From an uncultured Erwinia sp. (GTDB lineage Bacteria; Pseudomonadota; Gammaproteobacteria; Enterobacterales; Enterobacteriaceae), in the NCBI GenBank assembly GCA_913775305.1, contig CAJYIY010000085.1, positions 1-48,163 of the forward strand: a stretch of 48,163 bases of DNA, read 5' to 3'. The translations under genes and the position numbers were made by a program. Positions 17,633 to 25,849 of the stretch are shown one piece after another (position 1 is the stretch's first letter; each line of letters begins with the position of its first letter). Under the pieces are notes generated by a model, which was not told where the DNA came from, ran no database searches, and saw only the letters and a list, made by a program, of their open reading frames with translations.

Positions 17633-17678
17633 GCGTGTTGTGTTGCAGCCAGTGGAATACGAATAGCCTGCAACACGC
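17633..17678 (+). repeat. Inverted repeat with alternative pairings
   Basis: GTGTTGCAG (17640-17648) is complementary to CTGCAACAC (17668-17676). The preceding GCGTGTTG (17633-17640) is complementary to CAACACGC (17671-17678), so two mutually exclusive hairpins can form. There is no T-run, so it is not a simple terminator. It lies in the 236-base gap before the HbpS-like gene and could be a leader structure or an operator. Confidence 0.4.
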
Positions 17679-17751
17679 GGGGGATACGCGGTAGGTGAAG
17701 ATGGAACCCGCAAAGCGCGCCCATCCTTGAATGGATATCAGGAAGCAATAT

Positions 17752-18207
17752 ATGAAGCTCAAAGCCTCTGTCACTCTTACGCTGCTGCTGGCCGCTGCCG
17801 TCAGCCAGGCGACGGCAGCCCAGCTGGACAATACCCGCGCCAGTCAGGTGATTAACACGGTAAAAACCCATATTCATGCGCAGCACAGCACCGGCTGTGT
17901 GGCGGTTGTTGATGCCAGCGGTACGCTGCTGGCATTTCAGCGTCTTGATGGCGCCTCACCGGGCTGCGTCGATGCCGCAATAGGCAAAGCGCGCACCTCA
18001 GCCCTCTATCGCACCCCCTCACTGAAATTCATGCAGCGTTTACAGCATGGCGAAACCACCGTGCTGGCTATCCCTCACGCTGTGGCACTCGGCGGGGGTT
18101 TTCCGCTCACCCTACAGGGTGACGTTGTCGGCGCAGTTGGCGTCAGTACTCCGCAACAGGAACTGGATAACCAGGTTGCTGAGGCTGCTGCTCAGGGACT
18201 GAAATAA
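17752..18207 (+). CDS. HbpS/GlcG-like periplasmic protein
   Basis: A 151-residue protein. The signal peptide MKLKASVTLTLLLAAAVSQATAA is probably cut before QLDNTR. The mature part is a GlcG/HbpS (DUF336) domain with VAVVDASGTLLAFQRLDGA, a central AIGKARTS helix and a C-terminal GGFPLTLQGDVVGAVGVS. Related proteins bind haem or corrin or stabilise partner enzymes. I chose the ATG at 17752 because AGGAAG precedes it. It sits 109 bases before the three-subunit haem-containing dehydrogenase, so a role in that complex's periplasmic maturation or in haem handling is possible (inference). Confidence 0.75.
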   Translation: MKLKASVTLTLLLAAAVSQATAAQLDNTRASQVINTVKTHIHAQHSTGCVAVVDASGTLLAFQRLDGASPGCVDAAIGKARTSALYRTPSLKFMQRLQHGETTVLAIPHAVALGGGFPLTLQGDVVGAVGVSTPQQELDNQVAEAAAQGLK

Positions 18208-18316
18208 CGCGCCAGAAGATTCAAGCTGCCGTCATTCCGCGCATTGAGGCCCGATTTCCCGGCAAACGCAGCTGTGGCTTGACGTATAACGGACAGACTT
18301 TCAAGGAATTCTGACG

Positions 18317-18841
18317 ATGACTCTTTCACGCCGCCGGTTACTGACCGGCACGGCGGGCCTGCTGGTGGCAGGAGCCCTGGCCAAGATCCTGCCCACCCGT
18401 CTTGCCCTTGCCAGCCCGCCGCTGGCTTCAGCTGTTACGCCCTCCAGCAGTTTTCATTCCCTGTCCATCCGGCTGACCGGTTTGGAACAGCCGGATCCTT
18501 TGCTGGCCCAGCGGCTGTACAGCTGGCTGCACGATCATTTTAGCTCACTGGACAGCCAGCTGGACCGTCTCAGCCAGCTGCTGTTACAGCAGCCTTCGGC
18601 CAACGGCAGTAGCCTGCTGACGTTGCTGGCGGCACAGCCTGACAAGCTGGGCGATCTCTTTCAGGCGCTGATTTCCGGCTGGTATCTTGGTGTGGTCGGT
18701 GCGCTGCCGCAGCCCCAGTGCATCGCCTTCGAAAATATCCTCAGCTATCGACTGGTACGGGATTCCCTGTCACCCCCGAGCTACGCGCCGGGTCAACCCA
18801 ACTTCTGGACCCAGCCACCCGTAAGGAGAGCGCATGTCTGA
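18317..18841 (+). CDS. Membrane FAD dehydrogenase small subunit (Tat-exported)
   Basis: A 174-residue protein with a Tat signal, SRRRLLTG followed by a hydrophobic Ala/Gly/Leu stretch and an ALASPP cleavage region. The remainder matches the FAD-SLDH (sorbitol/fructose dehydrogenase small-subunit) family: FHSLSIRLTGLEQPDP near residue 50, ISGWYLGVVG near 115, and the ending SYAPGQPNFWTQPP. In this family the small subunit carries the FAD subunit through the Tat system. Its last 8 bases overlap the start of the large subunit. Confidence 0.82.
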   Translation: MTLSRRRLLTGTAGLLVAGALAKILPTRLALASPPLASAVTPSSSFHSLSIRLTGLEQPDPLLAQRLYSWLHDHFSSLDSQLDRLSQLLLQQPSANGSSLLTLLAAQPDKLGDLFQALISGWYLGVVGALPQPQCIAFENILSYRLVRDSLSPPSYAPGQPNFWTQPPVRRAHV

Positions 18842-20435
18842 TTCATTAAGCGCCGATGTGGTCATCATTGGTGCCGGGATTGCCGGATCGCTGGCAGCGT
18901 TGAAGATGGCCAGAGCCGGTGCTTCGGTGCTGATGCTGGAGTCTGGCCCGGAGATTAAACGCGATGAGGCGGTGGAGTATTTCCGCAATTCGCCCTTTAA
19001 GGGGGACTTCACCGAGCCTTATCCCCCCCAGCCGTGGGCACCACAGCCGAAATTTATTCCCTCGGATAATAATTATCTGATTCAGAAGGGGCCGGATCCC
19101 TATCGCGCACAGTATCTGCGCGGTATCGGCGGTACGACGTGGCACTGGGCCGGACAGGCATTTCGCCTGTTGCCCAACGATATGCGTATCCAGTCACTGT
19201 ACGGCATTGGTCGCGACTGGCCCATCAGTTACGCCGATCTGGAACCCTATTACTGCGATGCCGAGTACCAGATGGGCGTGTCCGGCGACAGCGATCTCGA
19301 CTCACCGCGTTCGCGCCCCTATCCGCTGCCGGGCATTCCGCTGCCTTATGGTTTTGAGCGTTTGAAGCAGCGTCTTGGCCCGCTGGGTTACGAGGTTGGC
19401 ATTGGTCCACAGGCACGTAACAGTATTGCTTATGATGGCCGCCCCGCCTGCTGCGGCAACAATAACTGCATGCCGGTCTGCCCGATCGATGCCCAGTATC
19501 ACGGCGGCATCGCCGCGCGTAAGGCACTGGATGCTGGCGTAAAAATCGTGGCTAATGCGGTGGTGTTTCGCATTGAAGCCGACGACAAAGGCACCATCCA
19601 GGCAGTGCATTATCTGGACAGGCACAAAGCACGTCACCGCGTGACCGGTAAACAGTTTGTGCTGACCGCAAACGGCATTGAAAGCCCGAAAATCCTGCTG
19701 CTCTCCAGCAGCGAACGCTACCCGAACGGTATCGCCAACAGTTCCGGTATGGTGGGGCGCAACCTGATGGATCACCCGGGATCGTCGGTTGAGTTCTACG
19801 CCGATGAGCCGGTATGGTTTGGCCGTGGCCCCATGCGTCCCGGCAGCATTAATAATCTGCGTGACGGCGATTTTCGTGGTGAACGCTCGGCGTTACGCAT
19901 CGATCTCGCCAATACCTCGCCGGTACGCTATCTCACCGAACGCCTGGTACGCCAGGGCTACTATGGCCAGAAACTTAACGACAAGCTGACCTTCCAGGCT
20001 GAACGTTTTGTGCAGCTGAAGTGTCTGCTGGAAATGCTGCCGGAACCGCAGAATCGCCTCACGCTGAGCAAAACGGAAAAGGATGCCTGGGGCATCCCGC
20101 GTCTGGAGGTGCATTACAGCTTCCCGGAGTACGTACATCGTGGCTATGACCAGTCGATGATTGACTTCCGGCGCATGGTGAAAGAGATGGGCGGGACGGA
20201 GGCTGTCTACAGTCAGCGCGGGGTATACGATAACAACCAGCATATTACCGGCACCATGATCATGGGTAGCAATCCGCGGGATTCGGTAGTGGATGGCGAT
20301 TGCCGCACCCACGATCATGCCAACCTGTTTATTGCCGGAACCGGCATTATGCCATCAGCGTCGACGGTCAACTCTACGCTGACCGGCACCGCGCTGGCGC
20401 TGCGTATGGCAGACCGCGTCCTTTCAAGCCTGTAG
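18834..20435 (+). CDS. GMC-family FAD dehydrogenase large subunit
   Basis: A 533-residue flavoprotein of the gluconate/sorbitol/fructose/2-ketogluconate dehydrogenase group. The FAD motif GAGIAGSLAALKMARAG is at the N-terminus and LRGIGGTTWHWAG near residue 97. A Cys cluster, CCGNNNCMPVC near residue 207, resembles the iron-sulfur site of fructose dehydrogenase. The C-terminal HITGTMIMG and STVNSTLTG supply the catalytic His/Asn pair. It would oxidise an alcohol or sugar in the periplasm and pass electrons to the cytochrome c subunit. The substrate is unknown; the location beside gallate genes leaves open a cyclitol or quinate-type substrate. Confidence 0.85.
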   Translation: MSDSLSADVVIIGAGIAGSLAALKMARAGASVLMLESGPEIKRDEAVEYFRNSPFKGDFTEPYPPQPWAPQPKFIPSDNNYLIQKGPDPYRAQYLRGIGGTTWHWAGQAFRLLPNDMRIQSLYGIGRDWPISYADLEPYYCDAEYQMGVSGDSDLDSPRSRPYPLPGIPLPYGFERLKQRLGPLGYEVGIGPQARNSIAYDGRPACCGNNNCMPVCPIDAQYHGGIAARKALDAGVKIVANAVVFRIEADDKGTIQAVHYLDRHKARHRVTGKQFVLTANGIESPKILLLSSSERYPNGIANSSGMVGRNLMDHPGSSVEFYADEPVWFGRGPMRPGSINNLRDGDFRGERSALRIDLANTSPVRYLTERLVRQGYYGQKLNDKLTFQAERFVQLKCLLEMLPEPQNRLTLSKTEKDAWGIPRLEVHYSFPEYVHRGYDQSMIDFRRMVKEMGGTEAVYSQRGVYDNNQHITGTMIMGSNPRDSVVDGDCRTHDHANLFIAGTGIMPSASTVNSTLTGTALALRMADRVLSSL

Positions 20436-20446
20436 GGGAGCATCCG

Positions 20447-21757
20447 ATGAAATCTGTTGTAAGTATCGCTGTCGCGGTGATCCTGATGCAGTGTGCCACA
20501 GGGCAGGCAGCAGACAATGCCGCGCAGATTAAACGCGGCGAATATCTGGCGCGTGCGGGCGACTGTACAGCCTGCCATACCGCCGGCGGCGGCCCGCTGT
20601 TTGGCGGCGGCGTTTCTATCAGCACCCCTTTCGGGCAGATCTGGGGCAGCAATATCTCCTCTGACAAGCAGTACGGCATTGGCAGCTGGAGTGACGAGCA
20701 GTTTGTTGCCGCAGTGCGCGACGGAACAGGTAAAAACGGCGAACAGCTTTATCCGGCAATGCCCTATGACGCTTTCACCAAAATGAAACGTGAGGACGTG
20801 CTGGCAATCAAAGCGTATCTGATGTCGATGCCAGCGGTACATCAGCCATCACCTCAGACCGATCTGCCGTTTCCGTTCAATCAGCGCTGGGGAATACGCT
20901 TCTGGAAGTGGTTTAACTTCGATAAGGGCGAGTTACAGAATGACACCCAGCAGACCGCGCAGTGGAACAACGGCCGCTATCTGGTTGAGGCGCTGGCGCA
21001 CTGCGGCACCTGCCATACGCCGCGCACCCTGACGCTCGGCATGGACAGTGATAAACCGCTGGCGGGCGGCGATCTCGGCGGCTGGTGGGCATTCAACATT
21101 ACGCCAGACAAACAGGCCGGGATTGGTGACTGGAGCCAGCAGCAGCTGGTGACCTATCTGAAGACCGGTTTCGTGGCTGGGAAAGCCAGCGCCTCAGGTC
21201 CCATGGGCGAAGCCATTGAGCACAGCCTGCAATATCTGCCGGACAGCGATCTGCAGGATATTGCGACCTATCTGCAGAGCGTGAAGCCACAGCCGGATAA
21301 ACAACAGACCCGGCCCCGTGACAGCTGGGGACAACCGTCGACGGCGCTGATTACGCTGCGCGGTGCCGATGCCGCGCTGCGCAGCGCTCAGCCGGGTGCC
21401 GTCCTTTTCGCCGGTAACTGTGCCAGCTGTCACGGCGCTGAGGGGGCGGGATCGGGTCATGGCTTCCATGCTTATCCTTCGCTGTTCCACCATACCAGCA
21501 CCGGCGCGGCAGATGCGCGCAACGTGGTATCGGTGGTGCTGAACGGCGTGCACCGCCGCATGAGCGAAGGCGAGATCGTGATGCCCGCCTTCGCGCCGGA
21601 ACTCAGTGACCAGCAGGTGGCTGATATCAGTAACTTTGTCAGCCAGCAGTTTGGCAATCCGGCGGCGGGGAAAATTACTGCGAAGCAGGTCGGCGAGCTG
21701 CGGCAGGATGCCGGACTGGCTTCGCCACCACGCTACAGCGAGGGTGATAAGCCTTAA
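20447..21757 (+). CDS. Tri-haem cytochrome c subunit of membrane dehydrogenase
   Basis: A 436-residue exported cytochrome with three CxxCH haem sites: CTACH near residue 41, CGTCH near 187 and CASCH near 325. The signal peptide is MKSVVSIAVAVILMQCATGQAA. The start at 20447 follows GGGGAG; the longer frame overlaps the previous gene and is not used. It is the third subunit of the dehydrogenase, passing electrons to ubiquinone, and lies 11 bases after the large subunit gene. Its size is normal for gluconate or sorbitol dehydrogenase cytochromes, though no long C-terminal membrane helix is obvious. Confidence 0.87.
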   Translation: MKSVVSIAVAVILMQCATGQAADNAAQIKRGEYLARAGDCTACHTAGGGPLFGGGVSISTPFGQIWGSNISSDKQYGIGSWSDEQFVAAVRDGTGKNGEQLYPAMPYDAFTKMKREDVLAIKAYLMSMPAVHQPSPQTDLPFPFNQRWGIRFWKWFNFDKGELQNDTQQTAQWNNGRYLVEALAHCGTCHTPRTLTLGMDSDKPLAGGDLGGWWAFNITPDKQAGIGDWSQQQLVTYLKTGFVAGKASASGPMGEAIEHSLQYLPDSDLQDIATYLQSVKPQPDKQQTRPRDSWGQPSTALITLRGADAALRSAQPGAVLFAGNCASCHGAEGAGSGHGFHAYPSLFHHTSTGAADARNVVSVVLNGVHRRMSEGEIVMPAFAPELSDQQVADISNFVSQQFGNPAAGKITAKQVGELRQDAGLASPPRYSEGDKP

Positions 21758-21813
21758 ATGCGCTCATCCACGGTGATCTGATCCACAACGATCTGACGGT
21801 TGATCTTAATGAA

Positions 21814-21840
21814 ATCGGCGACAGCGTGACTGTCGCCGAT
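21814..21840 (+). terminator. Hairpin between convergent operons
   Basis: A perfect 11-bp GC-rich stem with a 5-base loop, followed by CCTTTATT. It lies between the cytochrome gene and the oppositely directed ABC exporter gene and probably ends transcription from the left. The T-tract is short. Confidence 0.65.
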
Positions 21841-21846
21841 CCTTTA

Positions 21847-23985
21847 TTACGCTGGCGAATCCGCTCCCGATTCAGCAACGGGCGGATTGAGATCGATCAC
21901 CCGATCGGCAGAAGCGATAGTTGAGGGGCGGTGTGCGACAATAATGCGCGTAATATTGAGTGCAGAAATCGACTGATTGATGGCCTGCTCATTGGCTAAA
22001 TCCAGGTGGCTGGTCGCCTCATCCATAAACAGCACGCTGGGCTGGCGATAGAGTGCGCGGGCAATAAACAGTCGCTGCTTTTGCCCACCGGAAAGACCGG
22101 TGCCCAGCTCGCCAATCAGCGTTTCATAGCCCATCGGCATTTTCATGATCTCTTCATGTATATGGCTGTAAACCGCGCAGGCGACCACTCTCTGCATGTC
22201 AAACTCGGTATCAAAGCTGCAGATATTTTCCGCGATTGAGCCGGAAAACAGACGATCGTCCTGCATGACGCAGGCAATGCTGTTGCGGTAATTGTTAACC
22301 CCGACATGATGAATATCCAGTCCACCTGCCAGTATTTCCCCGTGACTGGGGGAGAGCAGGCCGCACATCACTTTCAGTAGCGTGGTTTTACCCACGCCTG
22401 ACTGGCCGACAATCGCCACGCTCTCACCCGGCGCAATCTGCAGATTGATATTGTCAAAAACCGGCTTTGACAGCGCATCGTAACGGTAGGAGAGCTGGCG
22501 GATATCCAGACCAACGCCCACCCCCGGCTGAAAGATTTTGCGCTGTGTGCTGTCCGGTTCTGCCGGGGTAAACACGATATCGGACAGGCGCTCGTTGTGC
22601 ATGGTCAGCATGCGCAGACCAATACCCAGGTCGATCAGACTGCTGGCACGCTCCGAAAACTGGCCACGATAGGCATTAAAGGCCATAAACATCCCCAGCG
22701 TCATGCTGTTATCGATGACCGCCATTGCCCCCAGCCAGAGAATGGCCACCTGGTCGATAGTGCTGATAAAGGTATTAATGCCGCCAAACAGCATGTTAAA
22801 ACGTGTCACTTTGATGCCGGTGTTCGCCGCATCAATATTCAGGTTCAACCAGTAGTTAGCCCGTGTTTTATTCAGGCCCAGCGATTTCACCGTTGAAATG
22901 CCGTACAGCGTTTCCATAAAGTGCGAGCTGGCTTTGGCTCCTTTGACAATCTGCTCTTCAGAGAGCTGACGAAACAGCCGATAGGTCAGCACGCGCATCA
23001 GTGCATAAAAAGCGGTAAATCCAGCGACGACCCATACCAGCCAGCCGCCGTACATCGTCATCATTGCAAACAAACCGATGGTCATAATGCCGTTGATAAT
23101 GCCGCCAACAATGCTGTCAGTGAAGGTGCTGCGAATCGCATCCAGTGAGCCGAAGCGCGACTGAACATCCCCCAGATTGCGCTTCTCAAAAAAGGAGAGC
23201 GGCAGCTTCATCAGATGATCAAACAGCGTCGCTTTCCACTGAATATCGGTTAAGGTTCCCAGCTTGATGGAAACCCAGGCGCGAACAACGCTGACAAACG
23301 AGCGGAAAAGGGTGAACGTCACCAGCCCGAGGCAAATCACCAGCAGCAGGCTCTGGTCGTGAGCCTGAATCACATGGTCCGTCACCAGCTGCGTGCCCAC
23401 CGGCAGCAGGAGATTGACCGTCTCAATCACCAGCGACAGTGCGAACAGCTTCATCAGTACGCCGGGCAAACCATCAATATTTTTGGCCAGATCCAGCAGC
23501 TTCAGGCGCGTTTTTACCGTCCCTTTCTGGAACGCCTTATCCGGCCACAGTTCAAGCGCTACCCCGCTGAAGTGGTTCGACATCTCCTGAATACCGATCA
23601 CCCGTCGGCCAAAAGCCGGATCGTGGATAACGAATGACGCGGCGCGCACCTTAACCAGCACCACAAAATGATTCATATTCCAGTGCAGCACGCAGGGGGT
23701 TTTAAGCTGTTTGATTTCGTTGAGATCCAGCGCCAGCGCACGGGCTTTTAACGCAATCTGACCGGCAATCTGCGCCACCTGGTTCAGCGTGGCCCCCTGG
23801 GTCGAGATGCCAAAACGCTGGCGCAGATTAAACATATCGACATTCAGGCCAAAATAGCCCGCTACCATTGCCAGGCTGGCGAGTCCGCACTCTGATGATT
23901 CCGACTGCAGCAGGATCGGCACTTTTCTGCGCAGCGAGAAGTTTAATTTACGGTTGATCAGAGCGAATAATCCGTCATTTTTCAT
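21847..23985 (-). CDS. C39 peptidase-containing ABC exporter (CvaB-type)
   Basis: A 712-residue bacteriocin exporter. Residues about 20-150 form the C39 leader peptidase: Cys33 (SSECGLASLAM), His106 (NMNHFVVL) and Asp122 (HDPAFG). Six transmembrane helices follow to about residue 440. The nucleotide-binding domain has GQSGVGKTT (Walker A), LSGGQKQR (signature), VLFMDEATSHLD (Walker B) and VAHRPS (H-loop). It would cut the GA-type leader of the microcin-like peptide encoded at 25342-25695 and export the mature chain with the HlyD-type adaptor and a TolC outer channel. It overlaps the adaptor gene by 11 bases. Confidence 0.93.
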   Translation of the reverse strand: MKNDGLFALINRKLNFSLRRKVPILLQSESSECGLASLAMVAGYFGLNVDMFNLRQRFGISTQGATLNQVAQIAGQIALKARALALDLNEIKQLKTPCVLHWNMNHFVVLVKVRAASFVIHDPAFGRRVIGIQEMSNHFSGVALELWPDKAFQKGTVKTRLKLLDLAKNIDGLPGVLMKLFALSLVIETVNLLLPVGTQLVTDHVIQAHDQSLLLVICLGLVTFTLFRSFVSVVRAWVSIKLGTLTDIQWKATLFDHLMKLPLSFFEKRNLGDVQSRFGSLDAIRSTFTDSIVGGIINGIMTIGLFAMMTMYGGWLVWVVAGFTAFYALMRVLTYRLFRQLSEEQIVKGAKASSHFMETLYGISTVKSLGLNKTRANYWLNLNIDAANTGIKVTRFNMLFGGINTFISTIDQVAILWLGAMAVIDNSMTLGMFMAFNAYRGQFSERASSLIDLGIGLRMLTMHNERLSDIVFTPAEPDSTQRKIFQPGVGVGLDIRQLSYRYDALSKPVFDNINLQIAPGESVAIVGQSGVGKTTLLKVMCGLLSPSHGEILAGGLDIHHVGVNNYRNSIACVMQDDRLFSGSIAENICSFDTEFDMQRVVACAVYSHIHEEIMKMPMGYETLIGELGTGLSGGQKQRLFIARALYRQPSVLFMDEATSHLDLANEQAINQSISALNITRIIVAHRPSTIASADRVIDLNPPVAESGADSPA

Positions 23986-25267
23986 TGATACTTCCTGTCA
24001 CGCTATTTTTAATGTCGTAGATTGGCGCAATGGCCCAGCGATAAAGCGGTTTTTTATCCAGGAAGACGATAGCTCTGGCACGTAATCCACTGGAGATCGC
24101 CAGCTTTTTACCTTTGTCGCTAAACTGCGTATGTTCCAGTGAGACCAGCACCTTGTAGTAGGTGCCCTCCTGCTCCTGCGCTTTACGGCTGCCGCTGGTG
24201 TAGCCGGACATCTCCTGAGGTGAGGCGGGCAGGGAGGAGACAGACACCACTTTGCCGGGGAACTGACCAAACTTGTCGGAGGGGAAGGCGTCATAGCGAA
24301 TGTTGATGCCCTCATTCAGCTTCACAAACGGCAGCGCGGTGTCCGGCAGCCACAGCAGCAGGTAGTAGCTGACATCACCAACCGGCTTGATCTGCGCCAG
24401 GCTGCTGCCGCTTTCCACCATCTGTCCGTTGGTGACGCTGAGTGATTCAACGATGCCGTCCATTTTGGCGCTGATCACCAGCATATCGTTACCATTTGAC
24501 TCCGCCAGCCGCTGATTTAAATCGCTAAGCTGCGATTCGTTCTGAGAGATTTGGTTGTCATAATCGGCGGCGCGGGTGATCAGGTCACTGCGCAACTGTG
24601 CCAGCTGCACGTCTTCCTGCATACTCTGGCTGTTGAGCGACTGCCAGACGCTCTGCTGCTGCTGATACATCTGGCGCTGGTAGTTAAGCTGATCTTTATT
24701 GATCAGCCCGCGCTTGATGTACTGTTCATAGCCTTCCAGCATCTGACGCATTTTGTTGGTGGCATCTTTTGCGCTGGCCACCATCTTCAGCGTCTCTTTA
24801 TGCGCTTGCTGGTATTGATTGATCTGGTCCTGCAGCGTTTTCACCGTCGACTGTCTGTTCTTTGCCAGCTTGTCGATGATCGCCTTCACATTCAGCATCT
24901 GCTGATTAATCGCATCGGCAGCCGTACCGCTGATGCTACCGGAGATGGTCTGGCGTGAGACGTCAAGCTCATACAGCCTGTCGCCTTTCTTAACCCTGTC
25001 GCCCACTTTAATATAGCTGTGCACCACCGTTGCCTGCTGCGGGGCGAACACGGTAATGGAATGTGGTAAGGTAGTGATTTCACCGTCAACATCGATTCGC
25101 CGCGTATAATCAAAGTAGATCAGACAGAAAATAAGTATGGCCAGGAAGGCTGCGCACAATATAACAATCAGACGTGCTGAAAGACCGGAAAGTAATAGTG
25201 CTTTTCCAGTCCACTGCTGGCGCTGATAATCAATCGCTTCACGGCGGAAAATATTATTTTTTTCCAT
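23975..25267 (-). CDS. HlyD-family periplasmic adaptor (CvaA-type)
   Basis: A 430-residue membrane-fusion protein. The N-terminal FRREAIDYQRQQWTGKALLL precedes a single membrane helix (about residues 27-50). A lipoyl half-motif follows near residue 80 (VVHSYIKVGDRVKKGDRLYELDV), then a coiled-coil hairpin (about 110-230, rich in Gln/Leu/Lys) and a C-terminal beta-barrel (VVSVSSLPASPQEMSGYTSG). It connects the C39 ABC exporter to TolC. I chose ATG 25267; the earlier Met at 25312 lies inside the terminator hairpin and has no ribosome site. The ribosome site before 25267 is itself weak. Confidence 0.9.
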   Translation of the reverse strand: MEKNNIFRREAIDYQRQQWTGKALLLSGLSARLIVILCAAFLAILIFCLIYFDYTRRIDVDGEITTLPHSITVFAPQQATVVHSYIKVGDRVKKGDRLYELDVSRQTISGSISGTAADAINQQMLNVKAIIDKLAKNRQSTVKTLQDQINQYQQAHKETLKMVASAKDATNKMRQMLEGYEQYIKRGLINKDQLNYQRQMYQQQQSVWQSLNSQSMQEDVQLAQLRSDLITRAADYDNQISQNESQLSDLNQRLAESNGNDMLVISAKMDGIVESLSVTNGQMVESGSSLAQIKPVGDVSYYLLLWLPDTALPFVKLNEGINIRYDAFPSDKFGQFPGKVVSVSSLPASPQEMSGYTSGSRKAQEQEGTYYKVLVSLEHTQFSDKGKKLAISSGLRARAIVFLDKKPLYRWAIAPIYDIKNSVTGSINEK

Positions 25268-25290
25268 TGCTGGGATGCCTGGATGAAGGT

Positions 25291-25317
25291 AAAAAAGCCA
25301 TGGCAATGCCATGGCTT
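25291..25317 (-). terminator. Terminator after microcin-like gene
   Basis: A perfect 10-bp stem (AAGCCATGGC with GCCATGGCTT), a 3-base loop and T6 on the minus strand. It lies between the peptide gene and its exporter genes. It would give abundant short peptide mRNA and lower read-through into the exporter. Confidence 0.85.
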
Positions 25318-25341
25318 GAGAAAAGAAAAAATTAATAAATA

Positions 25342-25695
25342 TTAGGTGTTACCATCCAGAATGCTTTTTAGGATAGCGTCAGATTTCTGTGAAGCTTTAT
25401 CCCAACCCAGTAATGCTCCCTGAACTGCTCCTCCTACGGTGCCATAAATACCGCCACCGATTACACCAACCAGGTTTCCAATGATACCAAAACCAAGGAT
25501 ACCACCATTCGAACCGCCATGTTTACCGCCGATAATGGCACCTTCCCAACCGGCTGTAACTGCTAAGTTTGTCGCAGAGGCAACAGCCTCAGCGGTGTTT
25601 TTTACTAAAGAACTTACGACACCGCCGGCAGTACCCCAATTCCAGCTGTAAGCTCCGGATACATCTTCCATTTCAACTAAGTTTAATTCTCTCAT
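25342..25695 (-). CDS. Putative class II microcin precursor
   Basis: A 117-residue peptide with a 15-residue double-glycine-type leader MRELNLVEMEDVSGA, close to the leaders of microcins V, L and N. Cleavage after GA would leave a 102-residue mature chain. The mature part is rich in Gly and Ala with glycine-zipper spacing (GGILGFGIIGNLVGVIGGG and GTVGGAVQGALLGW), no Cys and a basic/acidic mixed tail, consistent with a membrane-active bacteriocin. The start at 25695 is set by GGAG 8 bases upstream; an earlier Met at 25707 would lengthen the leader by 4. The exporter genes lie just downstream. No immunity gene is recognised next to it. Confidence 0.85.
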   Translation of the reverse strand: MRELNLVEMEDVSGAYSWNWGTAGGVVSSLVKNTAEAVASATNLAVTAGWEGAIIGGKHGGSNGGILGFGIIGNLVGVIGGGIYGTVGGAVQGALLGWDKASQKSDAILKSILDGNT

Positions 25696-25849
25696 TACAA
25701 ACTCCATTTATATTATCTATCCATGCACGCATATTAAAATATAAGTGCAACATTGACATCAGAACGAATGCTCTGAACGGTGCTCACCTTAGTCATGAAT
25801 TTGCTTGTTGACTAATGAATTATATACTTCATTTGTGAATTGATGCATT

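Noticed and set aside
17512..17694. 60-codon frame overlapping the DUF1932 dehydrogenase stop
   Set aside because: No family resemblance and it runs across the inverted repeat; it could be a leader peptide but nothing supports that.
23975..25312. Longer start for the HlyD-type adaptor at 25312
   Set aside because: The Met lies inside the terminator hairpin, lacks a ribosome site and adds residues not matching the family.
25569..25811. Plus-strand frame opposite the microcin gene as a possible immunity protein
   Set aside because: No membrane helix pattern and no ribosome site; mostly antisense to the precursor gene.
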